NCBI RefSeq assembly: GCF_001191005.1
Contig: NZ_CP012201.1
Coordinates: 2,604,001 to 2,668,000 of the forward strand
Source: Massilia sp. NR 4-1
GTDB taxonomy: Bacteria > Pseudomonadota > Gammaproteobacteria > Burkholderiales > Burkholderiaceae_D
Direction of reading: 5' to 3'
DNA: 64,000 nt
This document shows positions 16,149 to 24,546 of this stretch, piece after piece. How positions within the stretch are numbered: the first letter of the stretch is position 1; each line of letters begins with the position of its first letter. The position numbers were made by a program, and so were the translations under genes. Under the pieces are notes generated by a model that ran no database searches, was not told the DNA's origin, and saw nothing but the letters and a program-made list of their open reading frames with translations.

Positions 16149-16985
16149 TTAGTTGGCGTCGGAGTAGGCCATGTAGAGCTCGCGAGCCTTGGTGGCGATG
16201 GGGCCGACCGGAAGGTCGCGGCCTTCATAGCGGATGCAGGGCGTGACTTTGCCGAAGTTGCCGGTATTGAAGATTTCGACGGCGCTGTTCAGCTCCTCGG
16301 GCTTGACGCTGCGCTCTTCGACCACGATGCCGGCCTCTTTCAGCAGGGCGATGACGCGGCCGCGCGTAATGCCGGAGAGGAAGGTGCCGTTTGGCACGGG
16401 CGTCACCACCTGGCCTGCGGGCGTGACGAAGAAGATATTGGCGGTGGCGAATTCGGCGACGTGGCCTTCGCTGTCGCAGACGACGGCGTTATCGTAGCCG
16501 CGTTCCTTGGCGGCGCGCAGGGCGCGCGTGGTGTTGGCGTACAGGGAGGAGGCTTTGGCATCGGTCGGCGCCATGGCGGCATCGGGACGGCGCAGCTCGG
16601 ACAGGCAGGCGCTGAAGCCGGTGAACGGCGGCATCGGCGCATCGAACAGGGTCAGGGCGAAGGCACTCTTCTCGGCCACGGGAATCAGCAGGCCGTCGGT
16701 GCCGAACACCAGCGGACGGATATACAGCTCGGCATCGGCCGGGAATTTGGCGACGCCTTCGCGCACCAGCTGTTCCATCTCGTCGACGTTGAGCGGGCAG
16801 CTCAGGCCGAGACGCTCGGCCGAGTAGATCACGCGCTGCAGGTGCAGACGCAGATCGGCCATATGGCCACGGATCGAGCGCGCGCCGTCAAATACCGAGG
16901 AACCCAGCCAGACGCTGTGGTCCATCGCGCCGAACAAGGGGGCGTTGCCTTCGCTCCAGGCGCCGTTGAAATAGGTCAGATACAT
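16149..16985 (-). CDS. ilvE: Branched-chain amino-acid aminotransferase
   Basis: A 278-residue class IV PLP aminotransferase. It should interconvert Leu, Ile and Val with their 2-oxo acids, using 2-oxoglutarate/glutamate. The PLP lysine is K144 in the segment TDAKASSLYANTTRAL; the following ERGYDNAVVCDSEGHVAEFA and FLSGITRGRV match the family. It is somewhat shorter than E. coli IlvE (about 309), and D-amino-acid or other class IV activity cannot be excluded. Start 16985 has AGGAAG upstream. Confidence 0.85.
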   Translation of the reverse strand: MYLTYFNGAWSEGNAPLFGAMDHSVWLGSSVFDGARSIRGHMADLRLHLQRVIYSAERLGLSCPLNVDEMEQLVREGVAKFPADAELYIRPLVFGTDGLLIPVAEKSAFALTLFDAPMPPFTGFSACLSELRRPDAAMAPTDAKASSLYANTTRALRAAKERGYDNAVVCDSEGHVAEFATANIFFVTPAGQVVTPVPNGTFLSGITRGRVIALLKEAGIVVEERSVKPEELNSAVEIFNTGNFGKVTPCIRYEGRDLPVGPIATKARELYMAYSDAN

Positions 16986-17051
16986 AAATGCTTCCTGCTT
17001 GGTTGTTGAGGGGGCTGAACCCCTCAATTTAGCACAAGCGGGAAGCGCCGG

Positions 17052-17894
17052 TCAGAATGCGTGGCGCAGGCCGAAGCGCAGGCCGCTGCTGGCGCGGCCG
17101 ATGGCGGCCGGCTGGCCGTTCTCATTGCGCACCTGGGCATAAGCGGCATACCAGGCGGTGCGCTTCGACATCGCATAGCTCATGCCGAAGGCGATCTGGC
17201 GCGCATCGAGATTGGTGGGATCGCGGTCATCCTTGCGGATATAGGACAGCATCCAGGTCGTCGCGCCGCGCTGCAGCGCCAGCCCGAGCATCATGTCGCG
17301 GCTGTCGGTCGAGGGCGTGGCCATGGCCAGCGCGCCATACGGCTGGCTCAGATCCCAGGGCACGGCGCCCATGCCGCGGTTGATGCCGTAGGCGGCATAC
17401 GCCAGCGCCGGCCCGAGATGCAGATTGGCCGCGACCAGGCTGTTGCGCGAGGCCAGCTCCAGCGGCACGCTCTTGCCGGTAATGTCGGGCAAGGGATTGT
17501 TCTTGCGCTGGTGAGCGATGCGCATATTGAACAGCGAGCCGGCATAGCCCAGCGTGGCGCCATAGGCGCGCTGGCGCGGCGTGCTGAAATTGCTTTCGCC
17601 ATAGCTGTAAATCGCGCTGGCATTCCAGCCGCGCCGGCGCGCTTCGTACTTGATCGCGTTTTCATACGGCCGCGTGGTTTCGCCCGCCAGGCTGACGGCG
17701 GCGCCGGCCAGGCCGCCGTGCAGCGGATCGTCGATCTCGATCAGCGCGGTCGACTGCGGACTGTAGGCGCGTCCCGGCGCCAGCACGTCCCAGCGCGGAT
17801 CGACGACGCCGTACACTTTGAGCTGCGGCGGCGTCTGCGCGCCCGCCCACAGCGGCCAGAACAACAGCAACGGTGCAATCTGCCTGCGATTCAT
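17052..17894 (-). CDS. Shortened Gram-negative porin
   Basis: A 280-residue outer-membrane protein with signal peptide (1-19, ending AGAQ). It begins like a Burkholderiales porin (LKVYGVVD), then skips most of the first strands and constriction-loop region normally present, and rejoins the family pattern at RPYENAIKYEARRRGW. The C-terminus (SSGLRFGLRHAF, terminal Phe) is a proper barrel-insertion signal. Typical relatives are 340-400 residues, so this is a reduced barrel, but the frame is intact. Start 17894 has GGGGAG upstream. Confidence 0.75.
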   Translation of the reverse strand: MNRRQIAPLLLFWPLWAGAQTPPQLKVYGVVDPRWDVLAPGRAYSPQSTALIEIDDPLHGGLAGAAVSLAGETTRPYENAIKYEARRRGWNASAIYSYGESNFSTPRQRAYGATLGYAGSLFNMRIAHQRKNNPLPDITGKSVPLELASRNSLVAANLHLGPALAYAAYGINRGMGAVPWDLSQPYGALAMATPSTDSRDMMLGLALQRGATTWMLSYIRKDDRDPTNLDARQIAFGMSYAMSKRTAWYAAYAQVRNENGQPAAIGRASSGLRFGLRHAF

Positions 17895-18002
17895 GGTGCA
17901 TCTCCCCTGAGCATGCCGCCAGTGTAGGCCCGCGCCCGCCTGTTTTCTGTGCGCGGTCCAACACTCCATACCACTCTGCATCGTTGAGCGAAGCAAGCCT
18001 AT

Positions 18003-18044
18003 GTACGCCAGCGTACAGTGAAAAACTTTCTTAGCGGTTACACT
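18003..18044 (+). promoter_or_regulatory. Crp/Fnr-type class II promoter of the Gcr-PLD operon
   Basis: A perfect palindrome GTACGCCAGCGTAC (18003-18016), 22 bp, then TACACT (18039-18044). No matching -10 exists toward the porin side. Confidence 0.65.
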
Positions 18045-18088
18045 ATCGGCTTTAGACACCCCTATGCGGCCAAGCCGTTTTTCTCCGC

Positions 18089-20128
18089 ATGTTAGAAATT
18101 CTCAAACAAATCCAGACAGACACGCTCAGCATCGCCCCCCTGGTCGCGCTGGTGGAAGAGCTGCGTCCCGGCCGTCCCGACAACCACATCCGCGCCACCA
18201 ATCATGTGCGCAATCTGCTGCGCCTGCTGCAGGACGAACCCGCGCTGGCGCAAGCCTTGGGCGACTATGTGCTGCGCCTGCTGCAGCAGCGCCGCCACGC
18301 CAGCTTGTACAGCGAAGTCGGCGTGCTGTCCAACGATGGCTTCTTTACCGAGCTCAAGCGCCGCGTCTCTTACCGCATGCTGCCGCCGGCCCTGGGCGAC
18401 GAATACCTGAGCGACGCCCTCGACCAGATCTTCTACAAACAAAGCGACCACGAGTGGATCGCCGCCGTCCCCGCCTCCGACTGGCTGGCCCTGTTCAATA
18501 CCATCTTCAGCGCCCACCCCGGCGGCGGCAAGCTGATGCTGCCCGGCATGCTGGAAGCCATCCGCACCCTGAGCTACCGCGTCTGCGCCATCGGCCTGGA
18601 GCCGAAGCTGACCAACTTCCATACCGATATGGAAGTCTTCGAATCGCCCTTCGTCATGCAGAATAAGGAGGTGCTGGTCTATCTGGACAGCTACGAAGCC
18701 TGGCTGTCCGGCGCCGCCAGCAGTGTCGAAGATGCGCGCCATCTGCTGGTGATGCTGGACCAGTGCGACGCCGTGATCGGCAAGATCCGGCGCAAGGCGC
18801 TGGCCCAGGGCACCAGCATCGCCCTCACCTATCTGCTGGTGACGCTGGCACAGAGCATAGACCGGCTGCGCAAGCTTTTGTTCCTGGTCGATATGTCCGG
18901 CGAACTGCCTTCCGCGCCCAGCATCGACCTGGATGCGGTGGCGGCGCAGGCCATGCCGGAGCGCGCCACGCACGGCCCGGCCGCCAAGCGGCGCGCCGCC
19001 GCCCTGGCCCTGGCGCTGGAACTGATCGAAGCGCACAACAACAAGTACACCGTGCGCGACCTGTTCACCGACAATATCAATCTGCTGGCGCGCAATGTGA
19101 CGGAGAACGCCAGCCGCACCGGCGAGCATTACATCGCCGAAAACCGGCGCGAGCTGGGCGGCATGTTCATGTCGGCCTCCGGCGCCGGCGTGATCGTCGG
19201 CTTCATGGCGCTGTTCAAGATCCTGATGTCCTATCTGCGCGCGGCGCCGCTGGTGGAAGCCTTCCTGTTCAGCATGAATTACTCGCTGGGCTTCATCTTC
19301 ATCCACCTGCTGCACTTCACCGTGGCGACCAAGCAGCCGGCCATGACGGCCTCGCGCATCGCGGCCGGCCTGCAAAGCAAGGATGGCCGCAACATCGACC
19401 TGGAAAGCATGGCGGAATTGATCAACAAGGTGCTGCGCACCCAGATCATGGCGGTGCTGGGCAATCTGGCCACGGCCATTCCCACCGCCTGGCTGATCGC
19501 CGCCGGCTACCAGCTGATCACCGGCCACCACCTGGTGACGCCGCAGAAGGCCATGCACCTGCTGCACGATATCGATCCCTTCGGCAGCCTAGCCCTGTTC
19601 TACGCCATGATCGCCGGCGTCTGCCTCTTCCTCTCGGGCCTGATCTCGGGCTATTACGATAACCAGGCCCTGTACACGCGCTGGGCGCAGCGCATTGCCC
19701 AGTTGCGCGGCCTGGCGGCCGTGCTGGGACGCGAACGCACCCAGCGTCTGGGCGTGTACATGGAAAACAATCTGGGCAGCCTGATGGGCAACTTCTACTT
19801 CGGCATCATGCTCGGCGCCATGGGCGCGCTGGGTCTGCTGCTCGGCCTGCCTATCGATATCCGCCACGTGACGTTCTCGGCTGCCAACTTTGCGACAGCC
19901 ATGGTCGGGCTGGATCACAATGTGAGCTGGCAACTGGTGTTGACTTCCATCGCGGGCTTTCTCAGCATCGGCACGGTGAACCTGCTGGTCAGCTTTGGCC
20001 TGGCATTGTGGGTGGCGCTGCGCGCGCGCGGCGTGCGCTTCACGCACGGCATCCAGCTGCTGCAAGCCCTGTTCCGGCGCTTCCGCAAGGCGCCGCTCCA
20101 CTTCTTTATAGGCAGCAAGGAGAACTAG
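18089..20128 (+). CDS. gcr: Gcr-family protein (annotated as site-specific recombinase)
   Basis: A 679-residue protein. The N-terminal half is helical and soluble; the C-terminal half (from about residue 365) has about seven hydrophobic segments, including GVIVGFMALFKILMSYL and FYFGIMLGAMGALGLLLGLP. This matches proteins named Gcr after a Neisseria gene. The membrane layout and lack of a tyrosine or serine recombinase catalytic pattern make a recombinase role doubtful. The PLD lipoprotein gene follows one base after its stop, which hints at an envelope lipid role. Confidence 0.8.
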   Translation: MLEILKQIQTDTLSIAPLVALVEELRPGRPDNHIRATNHVRNLLRLLQDEPALAQALGDYVLRLLQQRRHASLYSEVGVLSNDGFFTELKRRVSYRMLPPALGDEYLSDALDQIFYKQSDHEWIAAVPASDWLALFNTIFSAHPGGGKLMLPGMLEAIRTLSYRVCAIGLEPKLTNFHTDMEVFESPFVMQNKEVLVYLDSYEAWLSGAASSVEDARHLLVMLDQCDAVIGKIRRKALAQGTSIALTYLLVTLAQSIDRLRKLLFLVDMSGELPSAPSIDLDAVAAQAMPERATHGPAAKRRAAALALALELIEAHNNKYTVRDLFTDNINLLARNVTENASRTGEHYIAENRRELGGMFMSASGAGVIVGFMALFKILMSYLRAAPLVEAFLFSMNYSLGFIFIHLLHFTVATKQPAMTASRIAAGLQSKDGRNIDLESMAELINKVLRTQIMAVLGNLATAIPTAWLIAAGYQLITGHHLVTPQKAMHLLHDIDPFGSLALFYAMIAGVCLFLSGLISGYYDNQALYTRWAQRIAQLRGLAAVLGRERTQRLGVYMENNLGSLMGNFYFGIMLGAMGALGLLLGLPIDIRHVTFSAANFATAMVGLDHNVSWQLVLTSIAGFLSIGTVNLLVSFGLALWVALRARGVRFTHGIQLLQALFRRFRKAPLHFFIGSKEN

Positions 20129-20129
20129 C

Positions 20130-21518
20130 GTGATCAACCGAAGCGCAAGGCATGCTCTGGCACTCACCCTCACCGCCTGGTGCCTGCTGGCCTGCGCTTC
20201 GCTGCCCGAGGTCAGCAAGACCCAGCTCAAAGCCGATGCGGCCGACGTTCCCGCCGTCGCCACGCCCAAGGGCGTGCTGCCGAAACAAAGCGGCGAGGCC
20301 TTGCTGAAAAAGCGCTGGCCGAAATCCACGCTGGATTTGCTGGCCCGCGCCGCGCTGGAGGAGGCGGCCACCGGCGTGCCGCTGATCGCCGGCAATAAGG
20401 TACAGCTGCTGTTCGATGGTCCGCAGACCATGGCGGAGATGATGAAGGCCATCGCCGCCGCCACCAACCATATCAATTTCGAAACCTATATCTTCGACCA
20501 GGACGAGCTGGGCGAGAAATTCGCCAGCCTGCTGATCGAGAAACAGCGCCAGGGCGTGACGGTGAATGTGATCTACGACAGCGTCGGCACGATCGGCGTA
20601 CCGCAGGCCTTCTTCGACCGCATGAAGGCGGCGGGCGTGGCGCTGGTCGCCTTCAACCCGGTCAACCCCGCCAAGCTGCGCGGCAATGGCTGGAAGGTCA
20701 ACAACCGCGATCACCGCAAGATCCTGATCGTCGACGGCAAGGTCGGCTTCACGGGCGGCATCAATATCAGCGACACCTACGCGCGCAGCTCGCCTTTCCG
20801 CTCCGCCGCGCGCCCGGCCGATCGATCCGAGGTCGGCTGGCGCGACACCCACGTGCGCATCGAGGGCCCCGCCGTCGCCGCGCTGCAGTGGATGTTCGTC
20901 GAAAGCTGGGCCGAACAGGATGCCGACGATTTGCGCGATGCCGTCTACTTCCCGCAACCGGTGGTGGCGGGCGACAAGATCGTGCGCGTGCTGGGCAGCA
21001 AGCCGGGCGGCCAATTCGAGATCTACAAGGCGCTGCTGCTGGCGATCAAGGAAGCGAAGAAATCCATCCACATTACCTGCGCCTACTTCGTGCCGGATGA
21101 GCAGACCTTGCGCGCCCTCAACGCCGCCGCGCAACGCGGCGTCGAGGTGCAGTTGGTGCTGCCCAGCGTTTCCGATGCCGGCCTGGTGACCCAGGCGGGA
21201 CGGGCCGCCTACACCCCGCTGCTGGAAGCGGGCGTCAAAATCCATGAGCTGAAGCTGGCCGTGCTGCACGCCAAGACGGCTGTCGTCGACGGCCTGTGGT
21301 CGACGGTCGGCTCGACCAATATCGACACCCGCAGCTTCCTCCACAACCATGAGGTGAATGTGATCGTGATGGGCGACGCCTTCGGCGGCGAGATGGAAAA
21401 GGCCTTTCAGGAAGACTTGCGCAATTCGAAGGAAGTCACCCTGGCCGAATGGCGCGAGCGCCCCTTCTCGGCGCGGCTGAAGGAATGGCTGGCGCGCATC
21501 TGGGATTACTGGCTGTAG
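20130..21518 (+). CDS. Cardiolipin synthase-like phospholipase D lipoprotein
   Basis: A 462-residue protein with a lipobox LLAC (about residues 15-18). Two HKD motifs are present: DHRKILIVDGKVGFTGG and HAKTAVVDGLWSTVGSTN, the pair that forms one PLD active site. It should act on phospholipids at the membrane, for example by cardiolipin synthesis or transphosphatidylation. The start is GTG at 20130 with AAGGAG before it. It is coupled to the Gcr gene upstream, under the promoter at 18003. Confidence 0.87.
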   Translation: MINRSARHALALTLTAWCLLACASLPEVSKTQLKADAADVPAVATPKGVLPKQSGEALLKKRWPKSTLDLLARAALEEAATGVPLIAGNKVQLLFDGPQTMAEMMKAIAAATNHINFETYIFDQDELGEKFASLLIEKQRQGVTVNVIYDSVGTIGVPQAFFDRMKAAGVALVAFNPVNPAKLRGNGWKVNNRDHRKILIVDGKVGFTGGINISDTYARSSPFRSAARPADRSEVGWRDTHVRIEGPAVAALQWMFVESWAEQDADDLRDAVYFPQPVVAGDKIVRVLGSKPGGQFEIYKALLLAIKEAKKSIHITCAYFVPDEQTLRALNAAAQRGVEVQLVLPSVSDAGLVTQAGRAAYTPLLEAGVKIHELKLAVLHAKTAVVDGLWSTVGSTNIDTRSFLHNHEVNVIVMGDAFGGEMEKAFQEDLRNSKEVTLAEWRERPFSARLKEWLARIWDYWL

Positions 21519-21519
21519 T

Positions 21520-21561
21520 CTGAGGCAGCGCAATCAGTGCGGCGGGATCGAGGACTAAGCT
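21520..21561 (+). promoter_or_regulatory. Probable promoter of the hendecad-repeat gene, degenerate palindrome
   Basis: TAAGCT (21556-21561) is preceded at exactly 22 bp by CTGAGGCAGCGCAA, which keeps seven of ten arm positions of the GTGCG-N4-CGCAC pattern. Confidence 0.4.
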
Positions 21562-21585
21562 GAAAGCTTATTCTTGGAGAGCGCT

Positions 21586-22167
21586 ATGGCCGACCACCCA
21601 CCGCCGCCCTTGCTTGACAGTCCGGCGCAAGGAGCAGAAGATCCCGACATCAATACCCGCCTTACCCGCGTGGAGGTTGTCGTGCAGGACGTTATTGGAA
21701 GAATGGACCGCATGCAGGCCGCGATGGACAACGGCTTCGCCGAAATCCGCACCGACCATCGCCAGCTGCGAGTGGGCTTCGACGAGTTGCGCCGTGAAAC
21801 AACGGCCGCGCTCGAAACCCAGCGCAAAGACATGACGCTGGCTCTCGAAACACAGCGCAAAGATATGCTTGCGGCGCTGGAAGCCCAGCGCAAGGATATG
21901 ACTTCCGCCCTGGATGCACAGCGCAAGGAGATGAGCACAGCTCTCGACTCCCAGCGCAGGGAAGTAAGCGCTGCCATTGATGTCCAACGCAAGGAAGTGA
22001 CAGCCGCCATCGATGCCCAGCGCCAGTCGCAGGATGCGATGCGCAGCGAGATTTACGCCGCCATCGACAAGATCCGTGACGATAATCTGAGCTCCATGCG
22101 CTTGACCTTCACCACCATGGCGGGGATCCTGATTGCGCTGCTGGGCAAGGTGCTCAACATCTACTGA
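21586..22167 (+). CDS. Hendecad-repeat coiled-coil protein with C-terminal membrane helix
   Basis: A 193-residue protein. After a Pro-rich start and a helical lead (about 25-70), residues 73-149 are seven tandem 11-residue repeats of the type TAALETQRKDM. The C-terminus has a hydrophobic helix (MAGILIALLGKVLNIY) that could anchor it in the inner membrane. Eleven-residue periodicity favours a straight or right-handed coiled coil. I do not recognise a named family. Start 21586 follows GGAG eight bases upstream. Confidence 0.75.
   Translation: MADHPPPPLLDSPAQGAEDPDINTRLTRVEVVVQDVIGRMDRMQAAMDNGFAEIRTDHRQLRVGFDELRRETTAALETQRKDMTLALETQRKDMLAALEAQRKDMTSALDAQRKEMSTALDSQRREVSAAIDVQRKEVTAAIDAQRQSQDAMRSEIYAAIDKIRDDNLSSMRLTFTTMAGILIALLGKVLNIY
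21802..22032 (+). repeat. Seven tandem 33-bp coding repeats
   Basis: Each unit encodes one hendecad, with QR-K/R-D/E at fixed places (for example ETQRKDM, EAQRKDM, DAQRKEM, DSQRREV, DVQRKEV). Later units are more diverged than the first three, consistent with expansion by tandem duplication. Confidence 0.8.
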
Positions 22168-22220
22168 AGCGCTTTGGCGCAAAAGCCACAGTTAACAAAA
22201 AAATCTGATTTTTCATACAG

Positions 22221-22240
22221 TACTGTGTTTTTGCACAGTA
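22221..22240 (+). promoter_or_regulatory. LexA (SOS) box
   Basis: TACTGTGTTTTTGCACAGTA is a 20-bp site with outer arms TACTG/CAGTA and core CTGT-N8-ACAG, the consensus of E. coli-type LexA boxes. It lies just upstream of a TAAGCT hexamer (22248-22253), where bound LexA would block the -35 region. Confidence 0.7.
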
Positions 22241-22292
22241 CTTGTGTTAAGCTGATGCTTCGTTAAACACTTCTCCCTACAAAGGAATAGTT

Positions 22293-22517
22293 ATGACCAG
22301 CATTAACAGCAGCTTCAGCTCCCGCTTCGGCCTGGAATACGCCCCGACGTCCTTCCTGGTACGCATGGGCAAACGCGAAATGTTAGTCTGCCGTGACTTC
22401 CGCAAACGCTTTTACGCCGTCAACCCGATCATCGAATGCGATACCGGCGTCCAACCTGGCCATATCGAAATCCTGCTGTTTGGCCGCTGGCTGTTGATCC
22501 TGTCCAAAGCCCACTAA
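22293..22517 (+). CDS. Small protein under predicted LexA control
   Basis: A 74-residue soluble protein without signal peptide, rich in aromatic and basic residues (LVRMGKREMLVCRDFRKRFY) and ending in a hydrophobic stretch (IEILLFGRWLLILSKAH). I do not recognise a family. A good ribosome site (AAAGGAAT) precedes the ATG. The LexA box 53 bases upstream predicts DNA-damage induction. It abuts the convergent LysR gene with no intergenic base. Confidence 0.7.
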   Translation: MTSINSSFSSRFGLEYAPTSFLVRMGKREMLVCRDFRKRFYAVNPIIECDTGVQPGHIEILLFGRWLLILSKAH

Positions 22518-23426
22518 TCAAGCCGAAGCGCTGAACCGTTCACATTGTGCGCGCAAGAAGTCGCGCAGACAGATCACGGTGGACGTGACCTGCGAGCGGT
22601 GCATACACACCAGAAATAGCGGCACCTCTTCACCCTCTATCTCTGGCAGGAGCACCTGCAAGCGCCCGGCTCGGATGTCGGCGGTCACGTCCAAGCGTGA
22701 TTTGTAAGCAATGCCCTGGCCTGCCACCGCCCAGCGCCGTACCACATCGGCATCGTCGGCGCTGCGGTTGCCGCTGACGGGAATGGTGATGGTATCCACC
22801 CGCCCCGGCAGGCGGAAACTCCAGCGTTCATGAATCACGTCATTGACGGCAAAGCGCAGACAATTATGCTGGCGCAGCTCGTCGAGGCTGCCCAACCGGC
22901 CATGCCGGGCAAGATAGGCGGGCGAGGCCACCAGCACCCGCCGGCTTTGCGCCAGCGGCATGGCCACCAGGCCGGAATCTTCCTGCGGCCCGGTGCGGAT
23001 GGCGATATCCACCGGCTGCCGGTACATATCGGCCAGCCGGTCGCTCACGCTGAGCTGATAGGCCACGGCCGGATACTGGGCCTGGAACTGGTCCAGCCAT
23101 TCAAGCAGCTGGTTGCGGCCAAAATCCGACGTCACGGATATTTTCAGCAAGCCGCCCGGTTGCTCCTTGCCCTGGGTCAGCGTGCCATGCCCTTCCTTCA
23201 GCAGGCGCAGCGCTTCGCGCGCATGGCGCAGATAATGCTCGCCCTCCTCCGTCAGCCGCAAGGAGCGCGTGGTGCGTGCCAGCAGTCGCAACTGCAGGGC
23301 CTGCTCCAGGCGCTTGAGCGCCGCGCTCGCCATGGCTGGCGAGATATCGAGCAAGCGTGCCGCCGCCGACAGGCTGCCGGCGTCGGCCGTGCGTACAAAG
23401 ACTTCCAGATCATCGAGACGCAGCAA
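22518..23426 (-). CDS. LysR-family transcriptional regulator
   Basis: A 302-residue regulator: N-terminal helix-turn-helix (about 5-62, VFVRTADAGSLSAAARLLDI and following) and a LysR substrate-binding domain (about 90-295). The DNA-binding half looks like the DmlR/AaeR group. It is divergent from the oxidoreductase gene at 23524 across about 100 bases and probably controls it; the inducer is unknown. Confidence 0.87.
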   Translation of the reverse strand: MLRLDDLEVFVRTADAGSLSAAARLLDISPAMASAALKRLEQALQLRLLARTTRSLRLTEEGEHYLRHAREALRLLKEGHGTLTQGKEQPGGLLKISVTSDFGRNQLLEWLDQFQAQYPAVAYQLSVSDRLADMYRQPVDIAIRTGPQEDSGLVAMPLAQSRRVLVASPAYLARHGRLGSLDELRQHNCLRFAVNDVIHERWSFRLPGRVDTITIPVSGNRSADDADVVRRWAVAGQGIAYKSRLDVTADIRAGRLQVLLPEIEGEEVPLFLVCMHRSQVTSTVICLRDFLRAQCERFSASA

Positions 23427-23523
23427 TTTTCACCATTTCATTGAAAGTGTTTCGTCGATTTTAGTCTTTATCCGCAGAATACGTTAAATCATCATATACC
23501 CATTGAACTTTATGGAGTATCCG

Positions 23524-24537
23524 ATGAAAGCCATTGCCTACCGCGCCAGCCTGCCCATCAGCGACCACCAGGCCCTGCTCGATGTCGAGCTAGCCGCCCC
23601 CATCGCCGGCGGCCGCGATCTGCTGGTGGAAGTGAAGGCCATTTCCGTCAACCCGGTCGACACCAAGATCCGCCGCAATGTGGCGCCGCCCGCCGGCGAG
23701 CTGAAAGTCATCGGCTGGGATGCGGTCGGCATTGTCAAAGCCGTGGGGCCGGAAGCCAGTCTGTTCCGTCCTGGCGATGAAGTCTGGTATGCCGGCGCCC
23801 TCAACCGCCCCGGCGCGAATAGCGAACTGCACCTGGTCGACGAGCGCATCGCCGGCCATAAGCCACGCAAGCTCAGCTTCGCGCAGGCGGCCGCCCTGCC
23901 CTTGACCGCCATCACCGCCTGGGAACTGTTGTTTGAGCGCCTGGAAGCGAGCCGCGACCGCAGCCTGGGCGGCAAGTGCATCCTCGTTACGGGCGCTGCA
24001 GGCGGCGTCGGTTCGATCCTGGTGCAGTTGGCGCGCCAGCTCACGGGGCTGACCGTGATCGGCACCGCTTCGCGTCCCGAATCGGCAGCCTGGGTCAGGG
24101 AGTTGGGCGCCCACCACGTGCTCGACCATAGCAAACCGCTGCAGGAAGAATTCCAGCGCCTGGGCCTGCCACCGGTGGACTATGTCGCCAGCCTGAACCA
24201 GAGCGATAGCCACTTCCCCGCCCTGGCCGAGCTGATTGCGCCGCAAGGCAAGCTGGCCCTGATTGACGACCCCGAGCATCTCGACGTGCGCCTGCTCAAG
24301 CGCAAAAGCGTGTCCCTGCACTGGGAATTCATGTTCACGCGCTCGCTGTTCGCCACGGACGATATGCAGAAGCAGCACCAGATACTCAACGACGTGGCCC
24401 AACTGATCGACAGCGGCGTGCTGAAAACCACGCTGGGCGAACATTTCGGCCAGATCAATGCCGCCAACCTGAAACGCGCCCACGCCCTGCTGGAGAGCCA
24501 GCGCGCCACCGGAAAGATTGTGCTGGAAGGGTTTTGA
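23524..24537 (+). CDS. Zinc-type alcohol dehydrogenase-like oxidoreductase
   Basis: A 337-residue medium-chain dehydrogenase/reductase. It has the GroES-like N-terminal half and a Rossmann domain with VTGAAGGVGSILVQLARQL (about 158-176). The usual zinc-ligand cysteines are missing, so it is of the quinone-reductase (ZADH) type, reducing quinones or enones with NADPH. Start 23524 follows TGGAG. It is likely regulated by the divergent LysR protein. Confidence 0.85.
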   Translation: MKAIAYRASLPISDHQALLDVELAAPIAGGRDLLVEVKAISVNPVDTKIRRNVAPPAGELKVIGWDAVGIVKAVGPEASLFRPGDEVWYAGALNRPGANSELHLVDERIAGHKPRKLSFAQAAALPLTAITAWELLFERLEASRDRSLGGKCILVTGAAGGVGSILVQLARQLTGLTVIGTASRPESAAWVRELGAHHVLDHSKPLQEEFQRLGLPPVDYVASLNQSDSHFPALAELIAPQGKLALIDDPEHLDVRLLKRKSVSLHWEFMFTRSLFATDDMQKQHQILNDVAQLIDSGVLKTTLGEHFGQINAANLKRAHALLESQRATGKIVLEGF

Positions 24538-24546
24538 TCCCGCCGT

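Noticed and set aside
17975..18016. The palindrome at 18003 as promoter for the porin
   Set aside because: At 22 bp on that side the sequence is TGCAGA, not a -10.
22221..22240. Crp or Crp/Fnr-type site for TGTG..CACA
   Set aside because: The arms are six bases apart, not eight as for Crp, and do not fit the 5-4-5 palindrome; the LexA pattern fits fully.
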